Shown piece after piece: positions 1 to 9,360 of a stretch of DNA of 64,000 nucleotides. A model generated the notes under the pieces. It was not told the origin of the DNA, made no database searches, and was given only the letters and a program-made list of their open reading frames with translations. The stretch spans positions 620,001 to 684,000 of the forward strand of contig CAWCMS010000013.1 of NCBI GenBank assembly GCA_963796675.1, read 5' to 3'. Source of the stretch: CAWCDJ01 sp963796675. GTDB lineage: Bacteria > Acidobacteriota > Terriglobia > Bryobacterales > Bryobacteraceae. The stretch's first letter is position 1; every line of letters begins with the position of its first letter. The position numbers and the translations under genes are program-made.

Positions 1-271
1 GTTTGCCCGTGCCGTGGTAGCGGACCACCAGGTTCGCCTTGGTCGGGATAGCGCCGCCGATGAAGATGTCGGAGGCCGGAAATCCGGCGGCCTTGAGCCG
101 TGCGGCCACCGCTTGGGCCACGGGCGTGGTGGCGCCGGTAGTGTAGCCGGATTTGATCTCGATCATCTCTTTGTAGATGGAGCGGGCGAGTTCCCGTTCA
201 GGTTGTGGCGGCAGATCCTGCGCCGGCAGGCAAGCCGCTACGAGCGGCAGCACGAACAGCGATTTGAGCAT
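1..271 (-). CDS. M20-type metallopeptidase, N-terminal fragment
   Basis: The minus strand reads from an ATG at 271 to the window edge, giving about 90 residues with no stop. It begins with a hydrophobic signal peptide (MLKSLFVLPLVAACLPAQ) and continues with a helix-rich segment containing YKEMIEIKSGYTTGATTPVA and a 'RLKAAGFPASDI' stretch. That pattern is typical of the start of exported M20/M25/M40 zinc peptidases. The metal ligands would lie beyond the left edge and cannot be checked. The gene is divergent from the flavin oxidoreductase starting at 330. The start is clear, but the family call rests on a short N-terminal segment. Confidence 0.6.
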   Translation of the reverse strand, partial: MLKSLFVLPLVAACLPAQDLPPQPERELARSIYKEMIEIKSGYTTGATTPVAQAVAARLKAAGFPASDIFIGGAIPTKANLVVRYHGTGK

Positions 272-329
272 GTCAGATTGTACACGATCACGGGAGCCGT
301 TCCGTTGCCCCCGCGATATAGTGATACAC

Positions 330-1412
330 ATGCCGGATGCGTGCAGTTCCGCATCGCAAAGAGCCGAGGCATTCTGCACCCGGTACGGCCTGGAAGTCCC
401 GATTCTGCTCGCTCCGATGGCGGGTGCGTGTCCGCCCGAATTGTCTGTCGCGGTGGCGAATGCCGGGGGCATGGGGGCGATGGGTGCGCTCATGACTGCT
501 CCGGACGGCATCCGCGAGTGGGTGCGGGAATTTCGGGCAAAGAGTCGCGGACCGTTTCAACTCAACACCTGGATTCCCGATCCGAAACCTGCGCGGGATT
601 CGGAAGCCGAAGAGCGCGTCCGAGAATTTCTCGAACAGTGGGGGCCGCCGGTTCCGCCATCGGCGGGCGACGCGGCGCCGCCCAACTTTGAAGCCCAGTG
701 CGAGGCCTTTCTGGAATCGGTGCCTACCGCGGTTTCATCGATCATGGGAGTTTTTCACTCCAGCTTCGTGGCCCGTCTGAAGCAGCGAGGCATCGCGTGG
801 TTTGCCACCGCCACGACCCTTCGCGAGGCGAAACTCTGCGCGGACGCCGGCGCCGATGCCCTGATTGCGCAGGGAGCCGAGGCCGGAGGCCACCGCGGCG
901 CATTCGACTCCTCGAGTGCCGAGCGGGAGACAGTCGGCCTGTTTGCTTTGTTGCCGTGCCTCGCGGACGAGACTGCGCTGCCGGTGATCGCAGCCGGAGG
1001 CATCGCGGACGGCCGCGGTGTGGCGGCAGCCCTGACATTAGGCGCGAGCGCCGTCATGCTCGGCACCGCATTCCTACGCTGTCCGGAGGCCAAGACGCAT
1101 CCGGCGTGGGCCAATTCACTGGAGGGCCTCGCGCCGGAAGGCACCATGCTCACCCGCGCGTTTACGGGACGTCCGGGTCGGGCGATTGCCACGGATTTTG
1201 TGAGAGCCGCGGCGTTGCCTGACGCCCCTCCGCCGGCTCCCTATCCGGTCCAGCGGGGCTTGACCGCGGCGATGAAGCAGGCCGGCAATGCCGCGGGCGA
1301 CTTCCACCGAATGCAAGTATGGGCCGGCCAGGCCGCCGGCATGGCCAGATCCATCCCGGCGGCTGAAGTGGTCCCGAGTGTCTGGAGCGCCGCCAAGGCG
1401 CTCTTGCGATGA
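330..1412 (+). CDS. Nitronate monooxygenase-like FMN oxidoreductase
   Basis: A TIM-barrel flavoprotein of about 360 residues in the nitronate monooxygenase (2-nitropropane dioxygenase) family, which oxidises alkyl nitronates using FMN and oxygen. The sequence shows the N-terminal barrel strand 'PILLAPMAG', the active-site motif QGAEAGGHRG with its catalytic-type histidine, and the FMN phosphate-binding run AAGGIADGRG followed by GASAVMLGTAF. The ATG at 330 is chosen because the family alignment starts soon after it. The open frame extends back to 177 but the upstream part looks non-protein-like. A GTG at 321 is an alternative start. The physiological substrate cannot be told from sequence. 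Confidence 0.85.
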   Translation: MPDACSSASQRAEAFCTRYGLEVPILLAPMAGACPPELSVAVANAGGMGAMGALMTAPDGIREWVREFRAKSRGPFQLNTWIPDPKPARDSEAEERVREFLEQWGPPVPPSAGDAAPPNFEAQCEAFLESVPTAVSSIMGVFHSSFVARLKQRGIAWFATATTLREAKLCADAGADALIAQGAEAGGHRGAFDSSSAERETVGLFALLPCLADETALPVIAAGGIADGRGVAAALTLGASAVMLGTAFLRCPEAKTHPAWANSLEGLAPEGTMLTRAFTGRPGRAIATDFVRAAALPDAPPPAPYPVQRGLTAAMKQAGNAAGDFHRMQVWAGQAAGMARSIPAAEVVPSVWSAAKALLR

Positions 1413-1436
1413 CAAGAGTTCGGCGCCCGGATGGAG

Positions 1437-2908
1437 CTACTTTCCGAGTGAGTGCAGGTAATCCCGCACCGCGATCTGCCCGAAGTAGTCTGCCGCGCCT
1501 TCGGCGTCGCCGTGATAGAGATCGTCCTGGATCTTCGGATCCGCTCCCCTTTGTATGAGCAGGCGGACTATGGAAAGGTGGCCGGACTGCGCGGCCATGT
1601 GCAGGGCGGTCACTCCCTGGCCGTGCGTAAGGCCGCCGAATGTCGCCTTCAGATTGATAGTTGCCCCGTGATCGAGGAGCCACTCGGCCGTTTCCATGCG
1701 ATTGCGAACCGCGGCCCAAATCAACGGTGTCCCGCGATACGGGTCGGCATCCATCCGCGCGCCGGCTCGAACCAGGCGCGGGAGGATCTCCGTGCGGCCG
1801 CTCTTCGATGCCCATACCAGGGCCTCATCCAAAACCTCTTGCGCGTCGGACGATGGGCGCCAATCGGGAAATCCGCTGTGCGGCCGGTAAAATCCTCGCG
1901 CCGCAAACGCGGCTGGCGTGAGGGTCCCGTCTGCGTGGAAGCACGTCTCCAACAGATCCAGACTGCCTAATCCGGCGGCGGCGCGCAGATTGCCGGGGGC
2001 TGCGGAATAGCGGTCCAGGAGGTCCGCCACTTCGCGATGTCCCCAGAACAAAGCGGCGATCAACGGGGTTCCGCCGGAACCATGAGCTTCCGCGTCGAGG
2101 TCCGCACCGCGTTCGATCAACGCGGCGGCAATGTCGCATTGGTTTGCATATGCTGCCTGATGCAAAGGCGTCCAACCGCGGTCGTTGGGGTCATTCACGT
2201 CCGCGCCCGCGGCGAGCAGAGTTTCCACCAAGGCACAGCCGCGACCTTCGACTTCGCGGCGAGACTCACGGCGAGGTTCAGGAGTGTATTGCCGTTCGTG
2301 CCGCGCTCTTGGGAAAGGCGCGGGTGGCTTCGCAGCAACGAACCAAGCGCCGCGGCGTCTCCTGTCTCCAGTGCCCGAAAGGCAGCAAGAAACGGTTCGG
2401 TCGCCTCAGGATTCGGAGCCGATGCGAGCAGGTTCACCCGCGCGACCAGGTCAGCCCAGGTATCGAACCCGTGCTCCCTGGCGTAGACCAGTTGGGCGTC
2501 TATCTCGGTAAACGGGGCCTGGAGGATCTCGTCATCCGACCAGCCATCGAATCGCGGATGCCAGTTGCGGATCTGCTCCAGGGCCGCCGGACCGGCCGAC
2601 TGTCGCGTCCGCACAAGGCCGTGAACCCGGTCTGCAATCCACGGTAAGTCCGCGACAAAGAGTTTGGTGTGCCGGACGTGATGGGAAGACTCGGCATAGG
2701 CTTTGAGCTTTGTCCAACTGGCGAACCCCTGCTCCCGTGCGATGACGAACTGGGCATCGTGCAAGGCGACGTCCTGCCGGACGCTCGGATCGTCCAGTCT
2801 GGCCCAGCGGAGGTGCTGCCTTCGCAGCCGGGCCAAGGCACCGCTGTCTGCCGCGCGGATCGCCCGTAAGAGCTCGCGAGCCTGTTTCTTCTGTTGTTCC
2901 AAATTCAC
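1437..2908 (-). CDS. Ankyrin repeat protein, split by a frameshift
   Basis: Two overlapping minus-strand frames form one protein. The first (from a GTG at 2908 preceded by GGAGG) carries a helical N-terminal region, 'EQQKKQARELLRAIRAADSG', and leads into ankyrin repeats ending at 'NGNTLLNLAVSLAA'. The second continues directly as 'LVETLLAAGADVNDPN' and 'GWTPLHQAAYANQ', with further ankyrin repeats to the stop at 1437. The junction is near 2229-2236. The frames connect if one base is missing there, which makes the whole span 491 codons. Ankyrin repeats bind protein partners; no enzymatic domain is visible. It could be a real pseudogene, but the intact sequence on both sides argues for a recent lesion or a sequencing error. 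Confidence 0.7.
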
Positions 2909-3155
2909 AATTCGCCTCCTTCGTGTGCCTGGTCCGCAAGACAGGCGAAAGAGGTTCATCGAAAAGTGAACCCTGCTGGGATGCAGGTGGGCGCAGCCCT
3001 TCCGCGGACGGGACGCGTCCTGCACGCGTCCAGGTCAGTTTACCAGAGTTCTGAACCAACCCGACCGGCAGGCGGGTCAAAACACACCTCGCCTTCTCCC
3101 AGCCGATTCGCTGAAAAACTAAGTCCGCCCCGCAGCCGGAAGCGTCCCACTGGCC

Positions 3156-3665
3156 ATGCTCACAAAGAACGATTTTGCGGCATCGGACTGGAACACTCTA
3201 AGAGAAACGCCGTACCTGGTTGGATTGGCTACGATGTTAGCCGAACCGAGCGGGCTGGGAACGATCAAAGAGACGGTCGCGATGACCGTGGGGATCGTGA
3301 AGGAACAGGCGAGCGAAATCCCGCTGATTCGCGACCTTACCAGCCGGCCGGAACTGCAGGCCGCGCAGGACTCCATAAAAGGGCGCTTAGGAGAGCTCAA
3401 GCCGAGCTCCGCCAAGGACACTGTGCGAGATCTCGCGCTCGAACACGCTCGTTCCTCGATCGAGTTGCTCAGCGACAAAGCGGCCGGCGCGCCGGAGATC
3501 GACGCCTATAAGAAGTTGCTCTACGGGTTGGCCGAGACAGTGGCCAATGCCTCGAGAGAGGGCGGATTCCTGGGTTTTGGCGGAAAGGCTGTGAGCGCGG
3601 CCGAGCAGAGCTTTCTGGACGAACTTCAGAACACTATCCAACTCGAAAAGACGAGAAAGGCCTGA
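3156..3665 (+). CDS. Hypothetical helical cytoplasmic protein
   Basis: A 169-residue protein I do not recognise. It has no signal peptide or membrane segment and is rich in Ala, Glu, Leu and Lys, so mostly helical. Notable pieces are 'LATMLAEPSGLGTIKETVAM' near the N-terminus and a short glycine patch 'EGGFLGFGGKAVS' near residue 145, which resembles glycine motifs in membrane-proximal or TerB-like proteins, but that is too weak for a call. The ATG at 3156 has only a weak ribosome site (GGAAG). The 247 bases upstream hold no other gene. Coding status is supported by uninterrupted frame and ordinary composition. Confidence 0.6.
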   Translation: MLTKNDFAASDWNTLRETPYLVGLATMLAEPSGLGTIKETVAMTVGIVKEQASEIPLIRDLTSRPELQAAQDSIKGRLGELKPSSAKDTVRDLALEHARSSIELLSDKAAGAPEIDAYKKLLYGLAETVANASREGGFLGFGGKAVSAAEQSFLDELQNTIQLEKTRKA

Positions 3666-3679
3666 CCGATCCGGGGCGA

Positions 3680-4960
3680 TCACAGACCATAGAGTTTCCG
3701 GGCGTTATCCCGTAGGACCATCCGGGCCAGTTCAATGGCCCGCTGCCGCGTGACCTCTCCGTCGCGCATCATCCCGGTCAGGGCGATGGCCAGGGCCTGA
3801 CGCCCGGTGCGTGCCGCGATCCAGCCGGATTCCTCCCAGCCCATTTCGGGACTGTAGGGGTAAGCATCGGTCCCGAACATCACCTTCTCCGGGACGTATT
3901 CCAGCCATTCCCGAAGCGACGCCGCCAGGGTGGTGGGCGGCAGCAGTAGATCCTGCGCGGAAAAATCCAGGTACGCGTTCGGCTTGGTCAGCAGCGCGCC
4001 GATCTCCCGGGTGAACGGCCAACCGCCGTGGACCATTACGAAGTTCGTTTGGCGAAGCGAGGGGTCGTCGAACAGCGACTCCAGGTTGAGCGGATTGGCG
4101 CCCGCCACATCAAAGTAGCGGCCCGAGCCGGCCATGGTGTGGAAGTGAACCGCCATACCGAGCCGGCCGCACTCGGCCGCGATGTAGCGGAAGAGATAAT
4201 CCTGGAGCGGCTTGTATTCCGCTTCTCCCAGGGCAGATCGCGACAAGTAAACGCGCTCCGCCGTGGCGCGGTCCACCGCATCGAACGAAAGAGAGCGCAG
4301 GTAGGCAGCCTCGAACTTTTCGGCCACGGCGCCGCCCTTCCGTTGGCGTTCGAGCGTCGGAGTCACGACACGGGTCAGGTACTCGGCGAGGGTGGGTGGC
4401 GCCACGCTGAGGCCGGCCTCCGCGAAATATCGCGCCCTCAATTTGTCTTCCAGTGCGAAGAACGATTTGCGGTCGGAATTGCGCGCGGCCAGCCGCGAGT
4501 TGTCCAGCGGAAAGAGCAGCGCATCGGCATAAGGCACCCAGCGAAAGCGGCCCGGCTCAATACCGGGGCCCATCGCGACCCGATTGGCCAGCATGGCCTC
4601 GACGCCGATCTGGTCCAGCACCCAGGCGGGATACTGATTTCCCTTCTGCGCCATGACCTGTGCTTTCGGCTGCCCCCCAAACAGGGTCTGCGACGCCTGC
4701 GCGAGCGCGGCGGAGCCAGGGCGCAGGGCTACCGGATCGGATTGCGGCTCCATACTGTCCACCGGCAGCGCGTCGAATTCGCGGTCAGGTGCTTCGCCCG
4801 GAGACGTGTAGCGCACCGGGTGGGCATGGTTATCGATAGCGCGGATCTTTTGAATCTCGGCGGCCAGGTCCGGATCCGCCGCGGGTTCGTGGGCCGGGCC
4901 GCAGCCTGCCAGCAGCGCGAACGCCGCGAGCAACCCAAGCTGGTAGGATCTCTGTTTCAT
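3680..4960 (-). CDS. Amidohydrolase-family lipoprotein
   Basis: A 426-residue exported protein beginning at an ATG at 4960. The N-terminus (LGLLAAFALLAGC) is a lipoprotein signal with lipobox LAGC, so it is predicted to be anchored to a membrane. The mature part contains DNHAHP, the first metal-binding HxH-type motif of the amidohydrolase_2 fold (PF04909), then VMVHGGWPFT, and the C-terminal MFGTDAYPYSPE, whose Asp fits the last metal ligand. Metal-dependent hydrolysis or decarboxylation is the family role; the substrate is unknown. Three in-frame ATGs precede the chosen one but they would put charged residues before the signal peptide. Confidence 0.8.
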   Translation of the reverse strand: MKQRSYQLGLLAAFALLAGCGPAHEPAADPDLAAEIQKIRAIDNHAHPVRYTSPGEAPDREFDALPVDSMEPQSDPVALRPGSAALAQASQTLFGGQPKAQVMAQKGNQYPAWVLDQIGVEAMLANRVAMGPGIEPGRFRWVPYADALLFPLDNSRLAARNSDRKSFFALEDKLRARYFAEAGLSVAPPTLAEYLTRVVTPTLERQRKGGAVAEKFEAAYLRSLSFDAVDRATAERVYLSRSALGEAEYKPLQDYLFRYIAAECGRLGMAVHFHTMAGSGRYFDVAGANPLNLESLFDDPSLRQTNFVMVHGGWPFTREIGALLTKPNAYLDFSAQDLLLPPTTLAASLREWLEYVPEKVMFGTDAYPYSPEMGWEESGWIAARTGRQALAIALTGMMRDGEVTRQRAIELARMVLRDNARKLYGL

Positions 4961-5090
4961 GCGACGTTCTCTCATCCTACAGCCGTCGCGGTTGCTCCAC
5001 ACGCTCGGCGGTTCACCTTGAGGCGCGGAACGCTGTCGATGTCGATTTACGTTGAAAGAGCGCTTGGGCGCCGCCGCTCACGCCTGAAAC

Positions 5091-6683
5091 TCAGTCCGAC
5101 CCGGCATTCTGCTCCGCGGCGTTGCCGAGACTGGGTTCCGGGGATCCGTTGAAGTCCGGGCCGCGTACAGGGCCCCGGGCGCCATGCCAATGAGTGAATG
5201 AGTCTTTGACCACGCGGCTGATCGCGCGCCGGTTCTGCACCGCGAGTTTGAACCAGTTCCAGGCTCCCTTTTGCGGGAAATAAATGCCGCGGAAAAAGAG
5301 CCGGGACATCAGATGACTGATCTTGTAGGCAGCGGGCTCGTCGGCGATCGACTCAATGGCTCTCTCGATCGCAGCCGGGCTGTAAGAGTTCGTCCAGGCC
5401 TCCCGGACCTCATCCTGCACTTCCGGGATGGTGATCTTCAAAGGTGTGTGCGCCATCTGAAAGGGTGCAAACTCCAGCCAGTGCTTCGGCCGTGTCAGCC
5501 GTCCTTCTTTTTGCAGACGATCATATAAAGGAGTGGCGGGAAAGGGAGTGATCTGTCCAAACACCGGCAGCCCCGGAGGCCACGCGCGAATCGTGGAGAG
5601 GGTGCGCTCGGCAACGCCCGGAGTATCGTTATCCAGTCCGAAGATAAACGAGGTGATTGCATAGACGTGGCGCTGAGCCAGAGCATCGAGTACGCGGGCG
5701 TAATCCGCCGGCTTATTGAAGCTCTTATTGACGCTGGCGAGATTCGCGGGATCGAGTGACTCCATGCCGATGAAGATCCACTTTCCGCCGGAAGCAGCAA
5801 TCAGATCGAGCAACTCTTCATCCTTCAGCAGGTTCGCGCTGATCTGTCCGACCCACGACAGTTGCGCGCCGGCTGCGATAATATCGCGCAAGAGCGATTT
5901 GGTCCTTTTGACGTTGATCGCGAAATTGTCATCGACGAAGAAGATGGCAGCCTTGCCGCCCCCGCTTTCGGCGCGGGTCTTGATCTTGAGCATCTCGTTG
6001 ACGATGCTCTCATTTGTCCGGAACCGGATCGAATCCCCAAAGAAACCGGTAACTGTACAGAATTCGCATCCATAAGGGCAGCCCCGGCCGGATTCGATGG
6101 GGATTATGTGAAAGGTCTCCCATTCGAACTTGAGATAGTGCATGACCGGGCGGAGAAAGCCCGGAATTCGGTTGAATTGGCGTAAGTCGAGCGACTCCCA
6201 GGGGATCGACGGGTAATCCTGCAAGGTCGGTTTGCGTTCCTGGCCGAAGGCGTCCACGGGGCTGTAGACTTCTTTGAGCTCGCCTCGTGCGGCATCCTCC
6301 ACGATGCGCGGCCAGGTTTCATCGGCTTCACCTAGAGCCAAGGCGTCGGCGTGCCGCGGCCCGCCGTTGCGCCCGAGAGCTTCTTCGGGAACCTCCGTCA
6401 CGTGCGGCCCACCCATCACCACGGGTATGCCGGCTGCGCGGAGGGCATCGGCGACGCGGTACGCTTTCGCGATCATGCGGGTCATCGCGCCGATTCCGAC
6501 CAGTCCGATCTTCCGGTCCAGTACGAACTGCACGAGTTCGGTCTCGCTCATCGGCTGCGTGTTGCCGTCGATGAGCACCACTTCATGACCCGCGGGCGTC
6601 AGCGCCTGGAGCAGAAACATCCAGAGATGAGGCATGAAGTTTTTCGTGACCCCATTGTCTGGGTTGTAGAGGAGGATTCTCAT
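5091..6683 (-). CDS. B12-binding radical SAM enzyme
   Basis: A 530-residue protein with a cobalamin-binding Rossmann-like N-terminal domain (residues 1-140: MRILLYNPDNG, GHEVVLIDGNTQ, VVMGGPHVTEVPEE) followed by a radical SAM barrel. The cluster-binding cysteines are C202, C206 and C209 in GRGCPYGCEFC. The layout matches class B methylase-type radical SAM enzymes (BchE/HpnP/HpnJ-like), which modify lipids, tetrapyrroles or secondary metabolites. A C-terminal region of about 130 residues carries aromatic and basic stretches. The gene stands alone, with divergent or distant neighbours, so its substrate cannot be inferred from context. Confidence 0.88.
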   Translation of the reverse strand: MRILLYNPDNGVTKNFMPHLWMFLLQALTPAGHEVVLIDGNTQPMSETELVQFVLDRKIGLVGIGAMTRMIAKAYRVADALRAAGIPVVMGGPHVTEVPEEALGRNGGPRHADALALGEADETWPRIVEDAARGELKEVYSPVDAFGQERKPTLQDYPSIPWESLDLRQFNRIPGFLRPVMHYLKFEWETFHIIPIESGRGCPYGCEFCTVTGFFGDSIRFRTNESIVNEMLKIKTRAESGGGKAAIFFVDDNFAINVKRTKSLLRDIIAAGAQLSWVGQISANLLKDEELLDLIAASGGKWIFIGMESLDPANLASVNKSFNKPADYARVLDALAQRHVYAITSFIFGLDNDTPGVAERTLSTIRAWPPGLPVFGQITPFPATPLYDRLQKEGRLTRPKHWLEFAPFQMAHTPLKITIPEVQDEVREAWTNSYSPAAIERAIESIADEPAAYKISHLMSRLFFRGIYFPQKGAWNWFKLAVQNRRAISRVVKDSFTHWHGARGPVRGPDFNGSPEPSLGNAAEQNAGSD

Positions 6684-6861
6684 GAGCTTACTGGCTCCAG
6701 CGTCTGAGGGCGCTGGTCTTCACCTTTCTCCGGCGAGGGTCCGCGAAGGTTCGGATTCCTATGTCTTCCTATCCGGGCAGGAGCTCAAGTCGGTGAAGTT
6801 ATTCTATCAGTAATGCAAGCGGCGGATCTTCCGAATCTTGGCGGGTACATATCATCCCGCG

Positions 6862-7536
6862 CTACGGCGTCGAAAGGAATCGCTGGATTGCGCGCATGAC
6901 ACGAGCAGCCTGGTCCGTTTGGAAAAGAAACTGAGCGTGCGCGGAACCATCCAGAACGATCAACTCTTTCGGTTCCGGAGCTTTCTCGTACTGAGCACGG
7001 ATCCCCGGAAGGCGAAGTCCGGCGCCGTTGGCATCGTCGCGGGCAACAATGAACAAGGCCCGTGATTTCAGCTTCTCCGCGGAGAGGTTTGGCGCAGCGC
7101 CGAGTAATACGATTCGATCAATCTCGCCCGGTGCCGACCTGATCGACGCATCACCAGCGGCGGCTCCTCCGAAGCTGCCTCCAACGACCGAGACGGCTTT
7201 TGCTCCATGCGCTTTCAAGTAGCGAACCGCGGCGAGCACGTCATTCTCAAAAGGCGCATGATCGAAATCAGCCTGACCCGGACCCGTAGAGCAGCCGAAT
7301 CCCCGGAAATCGATTGCGAGGACGCGAAATCCCGCGGATGCCAGAGAGTTCGCCTGGGCTCGCCAGCTCTCCTTGTGGAATCTGCCGCCGTGTGCGAGTA
7401 CAACCGCACGGCTCCCATGGCCATAGAGGTCGGCGCAAATTCTCCCACCATCCTCGGTAGGAAAGGAGATGCTCTGCTGTGCCGGCGCCAGCGCGGCCAT
7501 CGCGAGCGCAAGGAATGCGGTTCGCAGAATGCACAT
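6862..7536 (-). CDS. Secreted alpha/beta hydrolase
   Basis: A 224-residue protein with a signal peptide (AFLALAMAALAPAQ). It shows the alpha/beta hydrolase order: 'AVVLAHGGRFHKESW' oxyanion region, 'FRVLAIDFRGFG', the nucleophile elbow GGSFGG (Ser), 'LFIVARDDANG' with a candidate acid Asp, and a late His in 'DGSAHAQFLF'. All catalytic positions seem present. It is probably an exported esterase or peptidase-like hydrolase of the dienelactone-hydrolase type; the substrate is unknown. It is divergent from ilvD with about 114 bases between the starts. Confidence 0.8.
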   Translation of the reverse strand: MCILRTAFLALAMAALAPAQQSISFPTEDGGRICADLYGHGSRAVVLAHGGRFHKESWRAQANSLASAGFRVLAIDFRGFGCSTGPGQADFDHAPFENDVLAAVRYLKAHGAKAVSVVGGSFGGAAAGDASIRSAPGEIDRIVLLGAAPNLSAEKLKSRALFIVARDDANGAGLRLPGIRAQYEKAPEPKELIVLDGSAHAQFLFQTDQAARVMRAIQRFLSTP

Positions 7537-7592
7537 CCGGGAATTATACCGGTGCTGAATGTCCGGCGTGCGAGACCTCAGTCGTCACACGT

Positions 7593-7629
7593 GGCAGGAT
7601 CGCGCCCGCAGGAGGCGCGGTGGCCTGCC
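7593..7629. repeat. Nested inverted repeat upstream of ilvD
   Basis: GGCAGG at 7593-7598 pairs with CCTGCC at 7624-7629, and inside them CGCGCC at 7601-7606 pairs with GGCGCG at 7614-7619, giving a nested imperfect hairpin. It ends 21 bases before the ilvD start and lies between divergent genes. It shares the GGCAGG/CCTGCC and CGCGCC/GGCGCG elements with the repeat at 49935, so it may be a degenerate copy of that family rather than a regulatory site. Confidence 0.45.
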
Positions 7630-7650
7630 CTCGGATAGACTGGTAGTTTC

Positions 7651-9315
7651 ATGAAACTCCAGAGCCATACCATCACCCAGGGGCGGGATCGCGCCCCGGC
7701 CCGCGCCATGCTGAAGGGCATCGGCTTCACCGATGAAGATCTTGCCAAGCCGATCATCGGAGTGGCCAACACCTGGAGCGAAACCATGCCCTGCAATTAC
7801 AACCTGCGGGAGCTGGCGGTGAAGGTGAAGGAAGGGATCCGCGCGGCCGGCGGCACTCCCATGGAGTTCAATACCATCGCCATCTCCGACGGCGTCACCA
7901 TGGGGACCGAAGGCATGAAGACATCGCTCGTCAGCCGCGAAGTCATCGCCGATTCCATCGAGCTGCTGGTGCGCGGCCACATGTTCGACGGCGTGGTGGC
8001 GCTGGTGGCCTGCGATAAGACGATCCCCGGCGCCGCCATGGCGCTGCTGCGGCTGAACGTTCCAGGTGTGATCCTCTATGGCGGCACCATCCTGCCCGGC
8101 CGCCACAACGGCCGCGACATCACCATTCAGGACGTGTTCGAAGCCGTCGGCGCGCATGCCGCCGGCCGCATCGGCGACGCCGAACTGCGCGACATCGAAG
8201 ACCACGCCTGCCCCGGCGCGGGCGCCTGCGGCGGGCAGTTCACCGCCAACACCATGGCCACCGTGATGGAACTGATCGGCCTCGCACCCATGGGAACCGC
8301 GGCTGTGCCGCAGGTCGACCCGCGCAAGGACGGCGTCGCCTACCGCTGCGGCCAGGTGGTGATGGACGCCGTGCGCAACAACATTCGCCCGCGCGACATC
8401 TGCACTCGCAAAGCATTCGACAATGCCATCGCCGGCGTGGCCGCGACCGCCGGCTCGACCAACGCCGTGCTGCACCTGCTGGCGATGGCCCGGGAGGCCG
8501 AAGTGCCGCTGACGATCGACGATTTCGAGCCGATCTCGGCGCGCACGCCGGTATTGGTCGACATCGTTCCGGGAGGCCGCTTCATGGCGGCAGACGTCGA
8601 TAAGGCGGGCGGCGTTCCCGTGGTCGCGCATCGGCTGATGGAAGGCAAGTACGTGGACGGCTCGGCCCTCACGGTCACCGGCCGCACCTTCGGCGAAGAG
8701 GCGGCGGAAGCCAGGGAGACGCCCGGACAGGAAGTGGTCCGCCCGTTGGACCGGGCGCTCAAACCGCGCGGCGGTATCGCCATCCTGCGCGGCAACCTGG
8801 CGCCGGAAGGCTGCGTGATCAAGCTGGCCGGCCACGACAAGAAAGTGCACCACGGACCGGCGCGCGTCTTCGAGCGTGAAGAGGACGCCATGCACGCCGT
8901 GACTGAAGGCACGATCCAAGCCGGCGACGTGGTCATCATTCGCTACGAAGGCCCGCGCGGCGGACCGGGGATGCGCGAGATGCTGGGCGTGACCGGCGCG
9001 ATCGTCGGCGCGGGGCTTTCCGACACCGTCGCGCTGATTACCGACGGTCGCTTCAGTGGCGCCACCCGCGGCTTCATGATCGCTCACGTGGCTCCGGAAG
9101 CTTTCAACGGCGGCCCGATTGCCATAGTGCAGGAAGGCGACCCCATCACGGTGGACGCGACTAAGGGTGTCCTCAATATCGATATCCCCGAAGAAGAGCT
9201 GCAGCGCCGCATGGCGGCCTGGAAGCCTCGGGCGCCGCGCTACGCGACCGGCGTGTTCGCGAAGTATTGCAAGCTGGTGGCCAGCGCGTCGGAAGGCGCG
9301 GTCACGAGCCTGTAA
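7651..9315 (+). CDS. ilvD: Dihydroxy-acid dehydratase
   Basis: A 554-residue IlvD, the iron-sulfur enzyme converting 2,3-dihydroxy-isovalerate and dihydroxy-methylvalerate to the 2-oxo acids of valine and isoleucine synthesis. The three cluster cysteines expected in the family are visible at C48 (SETMPCN), C121 (CDKTIPG) and C193 (GACGGQFTANTMA). The C-terminal 'GRFSGATRGFMIAHVAPEA' motif is intact, and length is normal for the short family form. The gene is a single unit with no other branched-chain biosynthesis gene nearby. The ATG at 7651 is the only start compatible with the conserved N-terminus. Confidence 0.97.
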   Translation: MKLQSHTITQGRDRAPARAMLKGIGFTDEDLAKPIIGVANTWSETMPCNYNLRELAVKVKEGIRAAGGTPMEFNTIAISDGVTMGTEGMKTSLVSREVIADSIELLVRGHMFDGVVALVACDKTIPGAAMALLRLNVPGVILYGGTILPGRHNGRDITIQDVFEAVGAHAAGRIGDAELRDIEDHACPGAGACGGQFTANTMATVMELIGLAPMGTAAVPQVDPRKDGVAYRCGQVVMDAVRNNIRPRDICTRKAFDNAIAGVAATAGSTNAVLHLLAMAREAEVPLTIDDFEPISARTPVLVDIVPGGRFMAADVDKAGGVPVVAHRLMEGKYVDGSALTVTGRTFGEEAAEARETPGQEVVRPLDRALKPRGGIAILRGNLAPEGCVIKLAGHDKKVHHGPARVFEREEDAMHAVTEGTIQAGDVVIIRYEGPRGGPGMREMLGVTGAIVGAGLSDTVALITDGRFSGATRGFMIAHVAPEAFNGGPIAIVQEGDPITVDATKGVLNIDIPEEELQRRMAAWKPRAPRYATGVFAKYCKLVASASEGAVTSL

Positions 9316-9320
9316 GGAGG

Positions 9321-9360
9321 CGCACCTTCGGTGCGGGGCAGGCCGGGAGGCCTACCCTAC
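9321..9360. repeat. Dispersed hairpin repeat, short copy
   Basis: A hairpin CGCACC-TTC-GGTGCG (9321-9335) is followed by GGGCAGGCC-GGGAGGCCTACCCTAC-type sequence to 9360. The same right half (GGCAGGCC.GGAGGCCTACCCTAC) recurs at 50011-50034 after a different hairpin. The 3' end of the element supplies the TAG stop of the minus-strand SIMPL gene (9357-9359). It separates the convergent ilvD and SIMPL genes and could also act as a transcription end structure. Confidence 0.7.

Noticed and set aside
7585..9087. A 500-codon open frame antisense to ilvD
   Set aside because: It mirrors the strongly conserved IlvD frame; its His/Asp/Gly-rich product is the usual shadow of GC-rich coding sequence.
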